Assembly (NCBI RefSeq): GCF_954871325.1
Contig: NC_088776.1
Span: forward strand, 47,944,569 to 48,008,568
DNA length: 64,000 nt
DNA from: Gordionus sp. m RMFG-2023
Taxonomy: Eukaryota > Nematomorpha > Gordioida > Chordodea > Parachordodidae
Direction: 5' to 3'
Notes under the pieces: generated by a model
Database searches by the model: none
What the model was told of the DNA's origin: nothing
What the model saw: only the letters and a program-made list of their open reading frames with translations
Position numbers and translations under genes: made by a program
Part shown: in pieces, positions 20,701 to 35,700 of the stretch
How positions within the stretch are numbered: position 1 is the first letter of the stretch
Layout of the letters: the number at the start of each line of letters is the position of its first letter

Positions 20701-23700
20701 AATTAATTTAAAAATAATATGTATATTTAAATGAAAATTCTTTATAAAATTTATTTAATGGCAAAATAATTTATTATTAATATGCATGATATTACTTTTA
20801 AATCAATTATAATGCCTTAAAATCATTAAAACCTATTATTACGAAGCGTTCATATATAGCGTCATCTATATTTTTCTTTGTACATATAGCGATATTTTTT
20901 TAAATAACTACCCAGATACGCTACGAAAAAAATTAAAAATGGTGGCTCATATTCATATCGAAATATTAATTTTAAATTTTCTACTAACCATAAGATGACC
21001 CATATTTAAACATAAAACTAATTTCGACGTTTTCCTTATAATTATCAATATTAATTACGCAGTTATTAATACTAGATTTAATATTCGAACAAATTTAGTT
21101 CTTAATTAAAACCTAATTATTTAAAGCCGATTTTTGTACCTTTAATCCACATTATCTCAAGTAATATTATTGCTAATGAGATTAAATGGCATTCAAGTAA
21201 GTTGGAAAATTTGCAATATAACTAGAACATATGACGTGCCCTCAAACCTTTATCAAAATTGCAAAAAGACGCTCGATTATCTCATTTCTTTTGCTTTATT
21301 TGACATGAAATGACCCTTATCAATAATAAAATTAAAATCACAAAATATTTTATACCAAAAGATTTCATTCTAATAATTAAAAAAATATTTGTCATTATTT
21401 TTTTTTCAATTGCCAAGATTTCATCTAATTATTGTCTTGCTCTTAGTATAAAGAATTAAATTTATTCATTTTGTTACTCTCCTATATGTTTTTGTTTTAT
21501 GTTTTTATACAAAGGACCCGATATTTCTCTATGGCATAGGCTTGGTTTATTTTCACTTTGGGGCTTTTGATTTGTAAGTTTAAACATTTTAATATTCAAA
21601 TTATATCTTAAATACATTATTGATATAAGACAATATTTTTATATAAATTAAAGAATATTTTACAATTATTTTTTCCCCATGCAATTAAATTTTGTTTCTT
21701 TTGGTTGTAGGATAGTTTAAAGTTACTATTCAAAAGTAACTAGTTTCATTTAAAAAAAATTTTTATCAAAAAATATTACAGGGCTTTGTTACCTGATTTA
21801 AAAAATCACTTCTTAAAGTTACTCAAACATAACAGCTACGTTATAAAGCATAAATCTTAGCTACAAAAATGTTTATTTTATGACTGATCAATGCCCTCTA
21901 GATCCCTCCTATTTTAATCACGCTGAGGTCCCCTGATAATTACAATATAAAATGGCACTTTTCTATGTATGCTGACTAAGGTAAGAATATACCTACCCTT
22001 GATATTTTAATGATAAATATATTTGTATCCCCTCCCTCTCGATGTTAGAGGACTTTAACTAGAGTCCTGCAGTGCTGGGCCTGCTGTGATATCATCAATA
22101 AAATATAAACCCGACCCTTGACCTAAAAAATATTATGTTTTTTTTCTTCTTATTCTTTCTTTTTTTGTCTAATTGAATATCACTTTTATAAAATGAAATT
22201 TAAAAAATAAGAATTAAGTTTTTTAAAAAATAGGAGGTTAATATTTACTATTCATTTTCTTATAATGTTTTGTAATAAAATAAAATAGATAAGCACTATT
22301 AAATTATCAAAGTTATTGGAGAATATTTAAATTTATTTCATAACATTAAAATAGCGAATAAAATAAATATTTTAAATTTGAGATCTTTCTTATAAACATT
22401 TTTGAAAATATGGGCTGCAACAGAGGCCGGCGTGATCTAAAAAAAATGCCTTTTAGCCATGGGTAAATAAATCTGAAGGAAAAAGTAACTTAAAAATAAA
22501 AAACTGAGGGGGAAAAATCTGTATTGTTAAAAAGAAATTATAATTGCAACAAAAATATAATCTAAATAAAGTGTAGGAAATTTTTTTAGGATGACTATTT
22601 GTTGATTTATTTTAAATTAGAAATTATTATTATGATGAGGTAAATATTTTTTTAAAAAAAATTTCTTCTTCATTTAGAAGCATTTGATATATGTAATAAA
22701 AATTAAAAATATCATTAAAAAAATCTTATTAATTTTTTTGAATAGATAAAAAAATATATATGGTAAAATAAAATTATTAAAAAATATACATTAAATCTAG
22801 AAATATGCATGATTAAAAGGGCATTCTTGGTTAAAGTGCTTCTCTAAATTTTATTGTATCTATTAATGAACCATGCAAAGGTGATGTAAATTAGAATTCT
22901 AGTTAAGTTTTTAGGCATATTCAATACAAGTCACCAAGCTAGCTGCTCAAGTAGTAATTTTATTGTATATTTAAATTGGTTTTAGGATATTTATTTACTC
23001 TATAATTGCTTCCCATTCCAAAACGGTAAAATTAGGTTTAATCCTAATTCCAAAATTATATCTCCAGCATGTCATGAATTGTTAATAATCTGTGACAATT
23101 AATTAATATTTTTTTAGAATTACTGATATCTATTTAGTCTTTAGTTTCTTGCAGGCAGTACAAATATAAATAATGGTATAAGAAACTGAGTAATTATTTA
23201 ATGCATTCTATCACAAGTTATAGGTTATGGGTGGGAAGTACATCTTACATTTATAATATTGTATCATTAAGATTGATTGTTAATTCATCAGGTACATTTA
23301 TGATTATAGAAATATCATTAGAATTGAAGTAGGCCGTTCAATAATTTCTTTCATTGTAAGTGTTCTCAGAACAATTTTGCTTTTTGAATGTATTGAAGAT
23401 TAATCAAAATAATGGATTTGTCTAGACAAGTAACAGTCAATTTTTAGAGATAATGAGTTTATTTATTTGATTAGATTTTTCCGAATATTCAAGATTAATT
23501 CTGCAACAGTAGATTGAATATTTCCAGAACTCATTTTAATATTATCCATGCCTTGTAAAATAGGATCATGAATTATTTAAAGTCGCTATTGATTTTTGAG
23601 TGCCATTAAGAGTGATCAACTCGATGCAATCATCAATTATTTTATTTTTATTCAGTTTTACTGATAATGTTTGTTCTTTCAATGCCTCTCTGATGATGGC

Positions 23701-26700
23701 TTGACATCTTAATTTTTTTATTTCGTTAATTTTATCAAGTTCTAGAAGGTGGTTTCTTTTTATATGACCCTCAAGATTCGATCCATGGTATCCTTTAATA
23801 GTTGTATCGCAATCATTAATATTTTAAATCCACTAACTATAAAAATTAAAAATAAATAAAAATCATTCATGTAAAATGGCATTATAAAAAAGTTTATAAA
23901 AATTGTGACTGATGCTTATTAATAAAAATTGATGATTATAATCTTTAAAACAATTTGGATATTAATTAGAATTTTAGCAATAAACTAGTAATTTTCACAT
24001 TATTTTATAAGCACAAAAATGAGGCTCGAATATTCAGGTTTAGATAAAAAATCTAACGTTCAAGTTTGGTTCAGATTCCTTATAAAATACCAGAAAGGTT
24101 TGATTCAGATCCCAGACTAAGATAATTGCCAAGCATATGTTCTCCGATGGCCTATAAAAATTTTGAAATAGTTTTATTGGATATATTCTTCCACCAGATT
24201 TTTAAAGTAGATTATTAAAATTAGCTTCCATACGTGCGTGTGACCTACAATATGGTAGAATTTAGTGTTTCTTATGGCCCGATAAAGTTTTTAATCAAAA
24301 TAATATTAAGTAAACCTGGAGATTTTGCTAATTGACCCAAATCGGGCCTTTTTACAAGACTAGTAGAATCTATTATTCCAACCTTCAAAAATATTATCTA
24401 GTTACTTTGAACATTGCAAGTGAATGGCGGAAAGAGGGACTCTACGTTGTTACGGTTGTAATATTTTATTATGCACAGGCATTTCTTGGACATTTAAATA
24501 TATACCTATACCTACCCTGTTCTTTATTTTTAATATGAACCATCGAAGAAGAGTTTTAAAAAAATTTTAATGGTATATTATTCAAAATAATAATTTAAAT
24601 TTTTTTTATAAATCTGGAAATTTTCGGTTATATAGTAAATGAAACCATTACTTAAAAAAACATTTGTTTTTTGTTACACTTTGTATTATTTTTTCTTTTA
24701 AAATATAGTATAAGAAAAATCCCACAATTTTTTATTCCTAAATATTTTTTTTCAATAGTTTTTTCTTTTTAAGTTTTTTCTTTTGAGATTTTTGTTTCCA
24801 CCATTTTTTTCTTGCCCCCCCCCCCTCTTGTACTTTTCGCTATTACCCTAGTATTTATCGTAAATATAAAAACAAACCAATCTTAATATATTTAACAAAT
24901 AAAAACATAATCTATTCTCCTTATATTTTTTTAGGCAAATTCTTTCGAATTTATTTGAAGCACATTTCTAATATCATTTTCAAAGTCACTTTTCACCCTT
25001 TTATTTTCTTTTTATATATGTTTTATATTTACTTTTAAGATCTTTTACGTAAACAATATTATGTATAAATTTTGACACATTGGGTAAACACTCCTCTTAC
25101 GCTGATTTTATTATTTTACACAAAAATTGCAAAACTAAAGCCAAATTAAGCTGCTTATAAAATTTGAAACAATACTCTTTTTATTCAATTGTTGAATATT
25201 TATATTTAAATAAATGACAGAAAATTTTTAATTACTTATTCTCATTTTAATAAAATAGGAAATATTTATTGAAAAAATACATGCTATACCTAATAGAGAC
25301 ATTAATAATAATTATCTTATCCTATATCTGATCAAATTTTAGATTTAAGAGCTTGAAAAATCTTATTGATTCTAAACTTAAAAAAATATATCAGCAACCA
25401 ACTATTAAATAAAACACTTATCTTTTTATAAAATATAATTTTTTAATGTTTCCCAAATTGTTAATGTAATGGTATTACATTGTAGCTATTGACATATTTA
25501 AACCCGCGCAAAAACAATTAATGCAAGATCTACTTATTCGGGCAAGCATGGTTAATATATGTATACATTTTATATCTCTTGAGTTTGGACCTCACCTAAA
25601 TTTAAACTTTTGTAAGTTTTTATTTAAATAATCTGGGAAATATGGTGGATATGGTGTTTTATTTTTTTACAATAGTAAAATAAATCCTCATAATTATAAT
25701 TTAATTGTGAAAAATCAATTTTTTTTTCTGCCAAAACGATTTCTGTCATAATATATCACAGTATCTTTGCGTTTTTTAGTATTTGAATTTTAGTAATACC
25801 ATTATATAATAGTTAGTAATAAATACAAATTTACACAAAAGCACAAAAAAATTGTATTATTATATATTGTATTGCACTTTTTTTAGACATAAACGATAAT
25901 ATAAAGTAGTGTTGTTAAACGGCTCGTTTTGAGCCTATTTTTAAAAACGGCTGAATTCAATATTTTAGCCAGAAAAATATTGCCTAAGCCTCCAGATTCC
26001 GCCAATTGATGTCTGGACCTTTGTGCCATCTATGAGCAAAATTTTCAGGCTTGCGTAATATTATTCCGGATATGGAGTAAGCTGTTTTACATCGGCTCAA
26101 ATCGAGCCGTTTAACAACACTAATATAAAGTTGATTTTTTTACTGATGATTTTTTATCTAATAAAACGCAGAAGCGAATTTCCCGGATAGACAATATAAG
26201 GAATTGAGTTTAAGGCAATTTGATAGATTTTAAATATTGTTGAAAACTATTTTCATTATACGAATAGGTCTCCCTTTCGGGTAATATAGATGCTTGGTAT
26301 AATGTATAATTAAATAAAACTTTCATTGAAAGTGTTTCCGTTTGCCTAAAATCTTATAAAATTTTTTTTTACATAATTGACACATAGATATTTTTTTTAA
26401 CTATCAATATATAATTTTATTCTCTCTATAAATATAATAGAATTCAAAGACGATATTGGTAAAATTTAAATAATAACTCAAATTTTCTTGTGCCTTATAG
26501 AACTGTGTTGCAATTGCGGATCACCGTGTTTTGTTTATTATCAAGATGTTCTTGTAAATAGTCATAAAATAGAATAATGAGACTTATATTAGGGTATTTT
26601 TTTAAGACCTTCACATTACTGAAGATGGTATTATTAAATGGGTTACAAATATAGAGATCGTCTTGAGGTTTTTTTCTCATTTATTTTAATAATTCATTTA

Positions 26701-29700
26701 CAAAATTAGCATTTTCAAATATTTTTTCTCTATATATCAAATATTAAATTCAAAACTTTCAGATATCTTAGGATCACAACTTCACCAGATATTTGCTCTA
26801 GACCTTGATATCTAATACTTTTACCTAAGTGTTAGCGATATAGCGGCTCCCCAAACTAATGGGGGGGGGGGGGGTAGCTGGAAGTGAATACATTTTGATT
26901 ACAAATTGTCTCTAAAAAAACTAACACCAAGAAAATGTAGATAAATTATTATTAAAATGGTATAAACATATAGCATCTTAAATATTTCCTTAGATTTTAA
27001 AAAAGGAAGGGAAGATTTATACTATAGCTGGATAATTTTTCTATTTGAGCTTTTTAGCTTATTTTTAGCCTGCAAAAAATAATCTAATTTTTAGTTTTTT
27101 CTAATATAAAATATATAGTTCATATTTGATAAAAGTATAAATTTTAATATATTTTTATTATAAATTTGTAATATTATGGAATCAATTTTTTAAAATAAAT
27201 ATAAACCCCTTCTGCTATTTTAAAATTTACCTGCCCGTTTTAAAAATATTTTTAATCCACCCGCCTAACTTTAAAAATTTGTAGAACAAATAAATTTTAT
27301 ATGAGTTATCTGATTGATTCCCATTTTTGTAAAAAAAATATTGTAAGGGGTTTTTAATTTTATATATTTTCAAGTACGACCCAAATTTTTTAGGGCCTAC
27401 AAGTATCTGAGATTTATTAAAAGCATTGCGATATGTTAGTTATACCAAGATTTCACTCTTTACAATCTTGAAATAAGTTAGCAACAAATTTAGAAAAAAA
27501 CGAGTTAAAAAATAGCTTGAAGAATGTTAAGCGAGTCGTTTAACATATCCCGATTTTTATCCCCAAAAAGCTTACTATACGAAGCATAAGTTGAGAATAA
27601 ATTCGCCGATGATTTTGATTGCGATATCGCTAACCTATCATAGCAGAAAAAAAGAATCAAAACTGCTTTCTAATATACTTATGCTAATGTATTTTTGTTG
27701 CTTTTTTTGGACCCAATGCTCTCTATCTCTTGAGGGCCTCTTTATATATGATTATTTTATTATACACTGATTTTATGAGCTTAAAATAAATTATTTATTT
27801 TCTTTGGAATATTCTCAAATCTTATTATTTTTTTATTCGCCCAAAAACATATATATTTTTAATTACAATCGCAATCGTTTTTATATTATAATATTCTAAA
27901 TTTTAATATTATAATTTAATCATTTTTATAATACCTCGTGACAAATTATCTTAAGAGTATTTAAGCGGCTTTCTTTGATTGAGCCACATTATAATTATGA
28001 TATTTAATACCATTTGCCGATTTTGAAATACAAGATTAAAATATAATATATTTTTCATTTCGTGGTATACACATTTATTTTTTTAATAAATACGCTATAT
28101 TTTCTATATATTCGAGTTCCCTTTCAATATCAAGTCTCCTTAGTATTTTTAAAAAAATTATTTTCATTGCACTTTGATTATTAATATGGGTTATTATATT
28201 TAGAGCTTGGGTCGTTGTTTGAGCAAAAGACCAAATTTTTTAAACTTTTTTTTAAGGGTGCTCCCTTACCCCAAATTATGCCCTAACTCATATCTGATAC
28301 TAACTCGGTAGCACAGAAATACCCTAGAATTAGTTAAAAATGGGCCCCACCGGGAATCGTACCACCAACTCTACATTCGATTAGCACTCAACCTAATGAC
28401 CACCAGCTATCAGAAAACACAATTTTTGTATTATTAATTATTTACTTTTATGAAAACAAGTTTTTATTTTTGTAGTCAAACTCTAAATAACATTACTCTA
28501 CTAATGTTATATTTTAACTCCTCTTCCATCAATTTTACGGTAGTCATTTAAAAAATAAAAATTGTAATAATCATCATTTAACGCCTCGCCAGAGCTTTGT
28601 TTCAATTAATTTTTTTAATATTCCTTTCTCCCTACTCCATTTAACAGAATCGCACAATATTCTTTTGAATCTTAACATTTATTTATTTTTAAAAAAAACT
28701 TTAACCAATTAGCTCTCCCTTGATATAATTATTTTCTACTTTTTTAAAAAAAATGTAGCAAGATGTTTCATACTTATTTTATAATATTACACACACCAAA
28801 ATTTTTTCTTTTATCAAGGATCTGCGAAACAATATTTCTAACATAACTGCAATAAATTGATAGATCCCAAGGGGTATGTGATCTTAAATTGTATTTTTTA
28901 GCCAATAATATATATATCAGAGACTTGCAAGCCCGGCTATCCGGGCTGACCTTAAAAAAATTTTTAAATACCCTGCCGGGCCGAAAATATTTTTTTTTAA
29001 AAAAAATTACAGGTCGTGCCCTGCAAATGGTACCTCAGCATTTCTCTGATATTTATACCATTAGCACCCAGTCTTGTGTAATCCTAAATCTCCCAATATC
29101 TGAAAAGTGAATATTATTTTAAACGATACCTATTTTTACTAACAATATCATGGTCAAATTCCATTAATAACATCACAAGTTTCGTAACCAACCAAATATA
29201 ATTATTTTTTAAACATCAATCGGAATAGTAATATACGAAAAAATTGTTCATATACTTGTTAAAAAACAATCTTATATCATGGTGTTCGCACAAAAAAACA
29301 CTGGAAAAATGCTCAAATACAACAAAATATTTAAAATTCTTGAGCAAATACATTTTTAATTGTCGCTTAGGATTTACTCTAAATGATTTGAAATATCTTT
29401 GATGTAAATTTTATCAAGGATTTTTTTGTCCAGCATTCAATATATTAAATTGTAATTTTTTATTATTATTTTGAGTTACATCTATTAATACAAATTTAAA
29501 ATAAGCAACTAACTATTTTTTTAAAATAATAACCTCTACATATATAATATGGGTAAACTAAAAAATAATTAAAACGCCATATTTAAAAGCAGGTGAAAAA
29601 ATAAATGGGAAATTAAAATTTATCTAATCTTTTATCCATATCAATTTTATATTTATAAATATTTAAAAAAATAAAATTTATATCTTTATTTACGCGTTTG

Positions 29701-32700
29701 ATTTTCCTTTTTTTTAAAAACCAAATATTAACTTTTATATATACCTTTGTTTTGATTAAAGAAGTGTAAAACTAAAAATCTCCACGGCCTATGAAGTTGA
29801 TTTTTTTTTAAAAAAAATTATTCCTTCAATCTCATATCCATATACTAAAATGAAAATGTATTTATATTCTCGCGTGAATGTATTAACGATTTTTTTTCCT
29901 TCCCTAAATTGAGTTTGATACTGGATAATAGATTCTCAACGACTTTAAAAAAATTATATGGAATTTAACTTGTTTATCGCGCATCCAATCTCGTATCTTG
30001 GCTTTATTCATCGTTTAGGACAATCGAGTAAAATGAAATACGGCGGCGCTCTGATTAATTTTTTGTTCACAGGTAACCGACCTCAAATTAATTTAATGTT
30101 TGGATTTAAACCCAGTTTATAATTTCGCGTAGTGTTGTTGAACGGCTCTAGCTATTTTAAATTAAGAGTTTAGTTAAAATAATATTGCGCAGGCCTCGAG
30201 ATTTCGATGACAGATCTCCAAACCTTTCTGCCATTGAGTAAAATCTCCAGGCTTGCGTAATAATTTTTGACTAAAATATTGGGTTTGCCGTTTTTAAAAA
30301 TCGAACCATTCAACTAGACTAGTTACGTGATTCTTTTCAAATTTAATTGACCCTTTTGAAGGAATATTTTGTAATATTTTCTTATTCTTGATAAAAAGTT
30401 ATTTATTTTTGCATCGGACATTTTTTTTTCCAGGTTCTACTCGATTCGAGGCTTTTTTTCAAAAATCAGGGCTCGTTCCTATCCCAAATTTTAATTTAGA
30501 AATACATCCGATCCTAATTTTTTTCAAAGTCGAAAAATTATAGGCCCTTTGAAAGGAATAATAAACAATTTTTTTGGTTATTTTTGAAGATAATCACTAA
30601 AATCATTTAGGAATAACAAATCAATTTTTTATATTTTCCAGGTCCAATCTTGTCCAAAATGATTGGAATTGAAGTATGCAGAACTCTAGTTTATATTATA
30701 AGATTAAAATCACGGGGAGGGGGGGGGGATAAAATATTTCATTAATAAGAAAATAAATGTTTAATTAAATAGAATTTTATGTTTAAAATTTCAATGATGG
30801 GCAATCATTTATGGGGAAAGTTGGTATATAATATAATACAGCTTACAATAGACATTATTAAGAAGCAAACTGTGGAGGCTGCGCCCTCCAAGTAAATTTT
30901 TCACCCCCCCCCCCCCTCACCCACCATTTTCTCATTTATGTGCATTTGGCTCGATTATCCTCGGCTGTCGGCATGAATAGTTTTTATGAAAGATTTCTTA
31001 TATTTTTGTCAAAACTTGACTAAAACGATGGGTTAAAATTTATATTGCAGCTATTTAATAAAGATAAAATGACTCGGATGATAGATAGATTAAATATTTT
31101 ATTCCAAGATAATAATGCCTAAGTTTTTAAAAATAAAATTTTTTTTATCCTATAAAATATTAACTAAATCCTAATACATACTATATAGTAATTTAAAATA
31201 AATGATAGATTCTTCCAATCTGCTAAAGCAAGCTCCAACAGCATGCTTCATTTTCTATGTTAACTTTGGACTCCAAATATAGTTTTCGTAGTTTTTCACT
31301 ATATATCCCGGAGAAACCTTCCCAAAAAATTTAATTTATATACGTCTTTTTATTATCCTTTTATTTTTCGTCTCATCAATATGTCTAGGATGCAAATATT
31401 GCTAATCGATAATATGACTTTGATTTTTGGAAAAATCTTGTTAACTATTTGGATGATTCTACAAATTACCTCTATTCTATAGATGTTAAGGAAAGTACTA
31501 TACCTTTCATCTGACTTTCCTAAAATTATATATTCTTTTCAATTTCAACTCATGTGTTGTATACTTATCGTGGGATAGTTTTTCATAAGGAGAAAATCTG
31601 CATTAAAAACTTTTATTTGTAAAAAATGCAATATCTATGCAAAAAAATGACATCTTCAACCATTTATCAAGGTTAAAAATCAAATTTTAAAAAGTTTTTA
31701 TATATTCCTAGGAAGTTATAAAGTGACCCTATATTATTTCCAAAATTTAATTACTTTCTTAATTTACACAATTGTCTAAACTAAGAGTTATTGTGACTCC
31801 GATAATGTTTTTGCTGTAAAAAGGTTTCTTGTAAATTATGTGTTATAAATCGCGATGGGTATGAAGCTTATGTCCAGCGTTAAAACAGCTTTCATAATGG
31901 AGATTGGCATTTGATCCGTCAAAATCAATTGAAAGATTTAAATGTTCATTACCTTGACTCGAATATCATAACGGATGTTTTTTAGAGGCGAATCGTATCG
32001 AGTCATATGCTACTATTAACTATATCATTTTTCAAAAATATGAGATTGACTTGTGAAGGGGCGAATGTCCGTCTCCACTATGAAAACAGCCTAACGTTAA
32101 TCCGAAGATAGAAAGAAAGTGTTTTCGCTTATAATGGTATATATATAAGAAAAAATTAAATATAAAAGGGATGAAGTAACAATAAAATGAAATCCATTTT
32201 TTTAACCTTACCAACAGACCTCCATGATATCCAAAGGACTGCGTTTTCCATCAGCCTCGTATGAAATTTCCCGCTACGCTTAATGGCCAGTGCGCCTCTG
32301 ATTATTATCTGGTTTTCTATATATTTTTTAATACAGTTTAAACCTTCAAAACTTAACATTTATAAAAAGTCAATATCGATTTCCCACCTCTTTGTCTCAT
32401 CTAATTTAATTACTAAATTAAAATTCATTTTTTTGCTTATACAAAATATATGACTTTTGAAAAAAAAATCAATAATTTTTTTCTTAATTATTACCGTAAA
32501 AAAATTCATGGATTACATTATATTTAATGCTAACATACAAATAAAAACATTCTTAAATTTGAGCTTTCAAATTAGATAACTAAAGCACAATATTTTTTGC
32601 CATTTGATAATGTAATTCAGCTTAGCCAAAGGGGTGGGGATACGGGAACTCCCCCTCCCTTCGGAAATTTGCATGTTCTCGTAAAGATCATTTTAAGCCA

Positions 32701-35700
32701 ATATAAATATTTTCTTTCTACACTAGAGATTTACAATGCCCTGTACCTGGTTCGGCCCATGGGCCTAGTAACATCTGAAAAAATATTTGAGTTGGACATA
32801 AAAATTAACCTGCCGGGCGGGCATAAAGTAGGGATGCCCAGCGCTAATAGAGAATAGAAGAAAAAATTATTATTAAAGCCTAATCTTGTTTAAATAATAT
32901 CTTTTATTTTGCTTATAATTTTAATGATTAAATGACCCTCTATTATTATCATTCATAAATACTATTTACTTTTCTTACATTTTGTGTTTAGTGCTTTAAT
33001 AAGAAAATCTAAATTCTGATCATTACTGGTTATTTTTCCATGGGATATATTTCTGGATTACCGGGCCGGGCAGAAATTAAATCTCAAACTGGCCGGGCCT
33101 GAAAATTTGCCATTTGCAGACCTCTACTACACTCCCTGCACCTACCTCTTTCCCAAAAATTTATACAATATATCTCTATAAAAAATTATTTGAAAGAAAA
33201 ATCAGTAAAAGTAAAACAGATCTTAAACTATAATTTAAATTTTTTTTAAAAAAATCATTTTTTTAAAAAAGTGAAAAGGTTTATAATAAGTGGGCCCAAA
33301 GATTTTCAGTAAAATTTATTGGGAAACCCGCACCTAATTATGTTCCCCTCCCTGGAAAATCCTGGATGCACTTATTTCTAAAGCTACAGAATACCATAGA
33401 TTTTGTTAGTATTTTCATGGATAAGTTGTTGTGTTTTGCCTTCCCCACAAATTTTATTGGATGAATTTAGGAACCTTTTTTACAGGCCTTTGATAATTGT
33501 TTGGTTCTATATAGACAACTAATAAACTTTGCCTCCACCTCTTTTAAATCTTACTGGCTATGGTCCTGAAGCTTGAATTGACATTTGTTCATGTTAGGAG
33601 ATAGGATAGAGGGTGTTTAATTTTTATATGCCGAAAAATTAAATTTATTACTAAAACTTAATTTCTCTAAAATCATTTCCTTAAATTTTATCTGCTATGA
33701 AAGAATCTTTTAATTTTTGTCACCTGTATCCATTTTTTTCCAATCCTCCCCAAATCTTTATTTCATTTAATTTCAGGACACATTTTTTTTTAATTTTAAA
33801 AAAAAAACTTTATTAGGATGAGATTTTTGATAACATAAAATTCTAACGAAAATCGATAAAAAAAGACTCCTTGGGTTTGGTTGTCTAATTTTTTTCGGAG
33901 TCATTTAATCCCATTATTATATAATAATAACAAAATTATAATATAGATACCCTTTAATTGTGTCCATATGTCTCACTAATTAACCATAAACACTTTTGGG
34001 CGTTATTTAAATTATCCGTATATAAAAACGTTACAACAAAAAAAATGTAAAGAATAATTGAAAAATTTGAGAAGGAAAAAATAAAATAAAACAAAGAAGA
34101 ATTTAAGTGTACTACATAGTAAAAAAAAACAATGTCTCCTTTAAAAAAAATTTTACGTTTGAGTAATTAAGAACAATAGATGCTTATTTATTATATATTT
34201 TTTTTAAAGATCTAATTTTTTACTATATAAATGCAAAGTAATATTATTTATTATGGTTTTTTGTCTAATCTGACGATGAACCGAAAAAAATAAATTCCCG
34301 ATCAGAGGTATTGGGTAAGAATTAATTATTTTTTAAAAAAATAATTTGAGAAATGATATTAAGAAATAAATATAGCTGATAGGTATGGACACTTTTAACT
34401 GCATATAATAAATGATTATCAATCTATATTATATATACATTATTGATACTAGTACCCCATAAAATTGTCCAAGTAGATCAAATTTATAAGATAAAAGGGA
34501 GTTCAATTTTTACGTTTTACTATACTTATTTATCGTATACAAACTATTTTTTTAAAAAATGTTATTGATTTTTTAAATTTTATTGTCAATATTTTATTTA
34601 CTGATTCAAGAAATTCATCGATCAACAAATTCACATTAAATTATAAATTTATTTATGTTTATTTAAACTCTGAGTGAGTAAGCAAAAAAATTATAACTGA
34701 ATTTTTAGTTTTACTCTGTTTTTTTTGTGTTATATAAATTTACATAAATAAAACCACACTGCTCCCCGTTCATTTTAAATAAATAGCCTTGATAATAAAA
34801 ATGAAAATTTATTTATTAAAATATATTTTTTTTATGTATATATATTTTTCTCGCATTTTATTTAAAAAAATCAATATAATTTTTTTTTGTTCAAATTTTT
34901 TTTTAAAATAATTATTTTAATAATATTATCTTATAAAATATTAGACTTTAGACAAGCAAAATATTTTGATTGGTATTTTCCAAAACAAAATTTTTACTAT
35001 GCAAATTTTTTTTTTATCCAAAATAAAACAACGTCTCATTTCCGTTATTTTATGATGCATTTATGGACGAAGCAATTTAAATTCCAATCGATTTACATCA
35101 TTTAAAATCTATGACAATCTAATTTCAAAATATACCTTTATATAAAAATTTCGAAAACATCACATTCCTAATCTTATTATATGTTAAATGGTAATTGACA
35201 TTTTTATTATAAATAAAATATAATTCCTTCAAAAAGTATTATTTATATTTTATAAATAATACAATTTCAATGTCATTCGAATCATAACATTTCGTTTTAT
35301 TTTTATTGGCCTAAAAAGTGGGTTTGGCAAATTTTATTTTTAAAAAAAAATCATATATCTAAGATAAATATCAGTTTATTTATTGAGCATTCTGATTTTT
35401 ATGGTCTTTTTATTATCAAATACCCATTGATGACAAAAATTTTAAAAAAAAATTTGAGGGCTCTCCAAAGTTTTTGATAGGTTTTACATTTTGAAGAATC
35501 CTTTATTTAAACCATTTCAATAACAACAACTTTTGAATTTCAATTAGTAGATATTTGATTATTATATCCTATCTTATTATAGTCAGAGGCGATATAGACT
35601 TGTAAAAATTTTTATTAGAGGCTTTAAATTTTTCAAAGAAATGTTAATTCGATGTTTAAATATTAATATGTTAATATTATCTATTTTATATAATGTTTCA

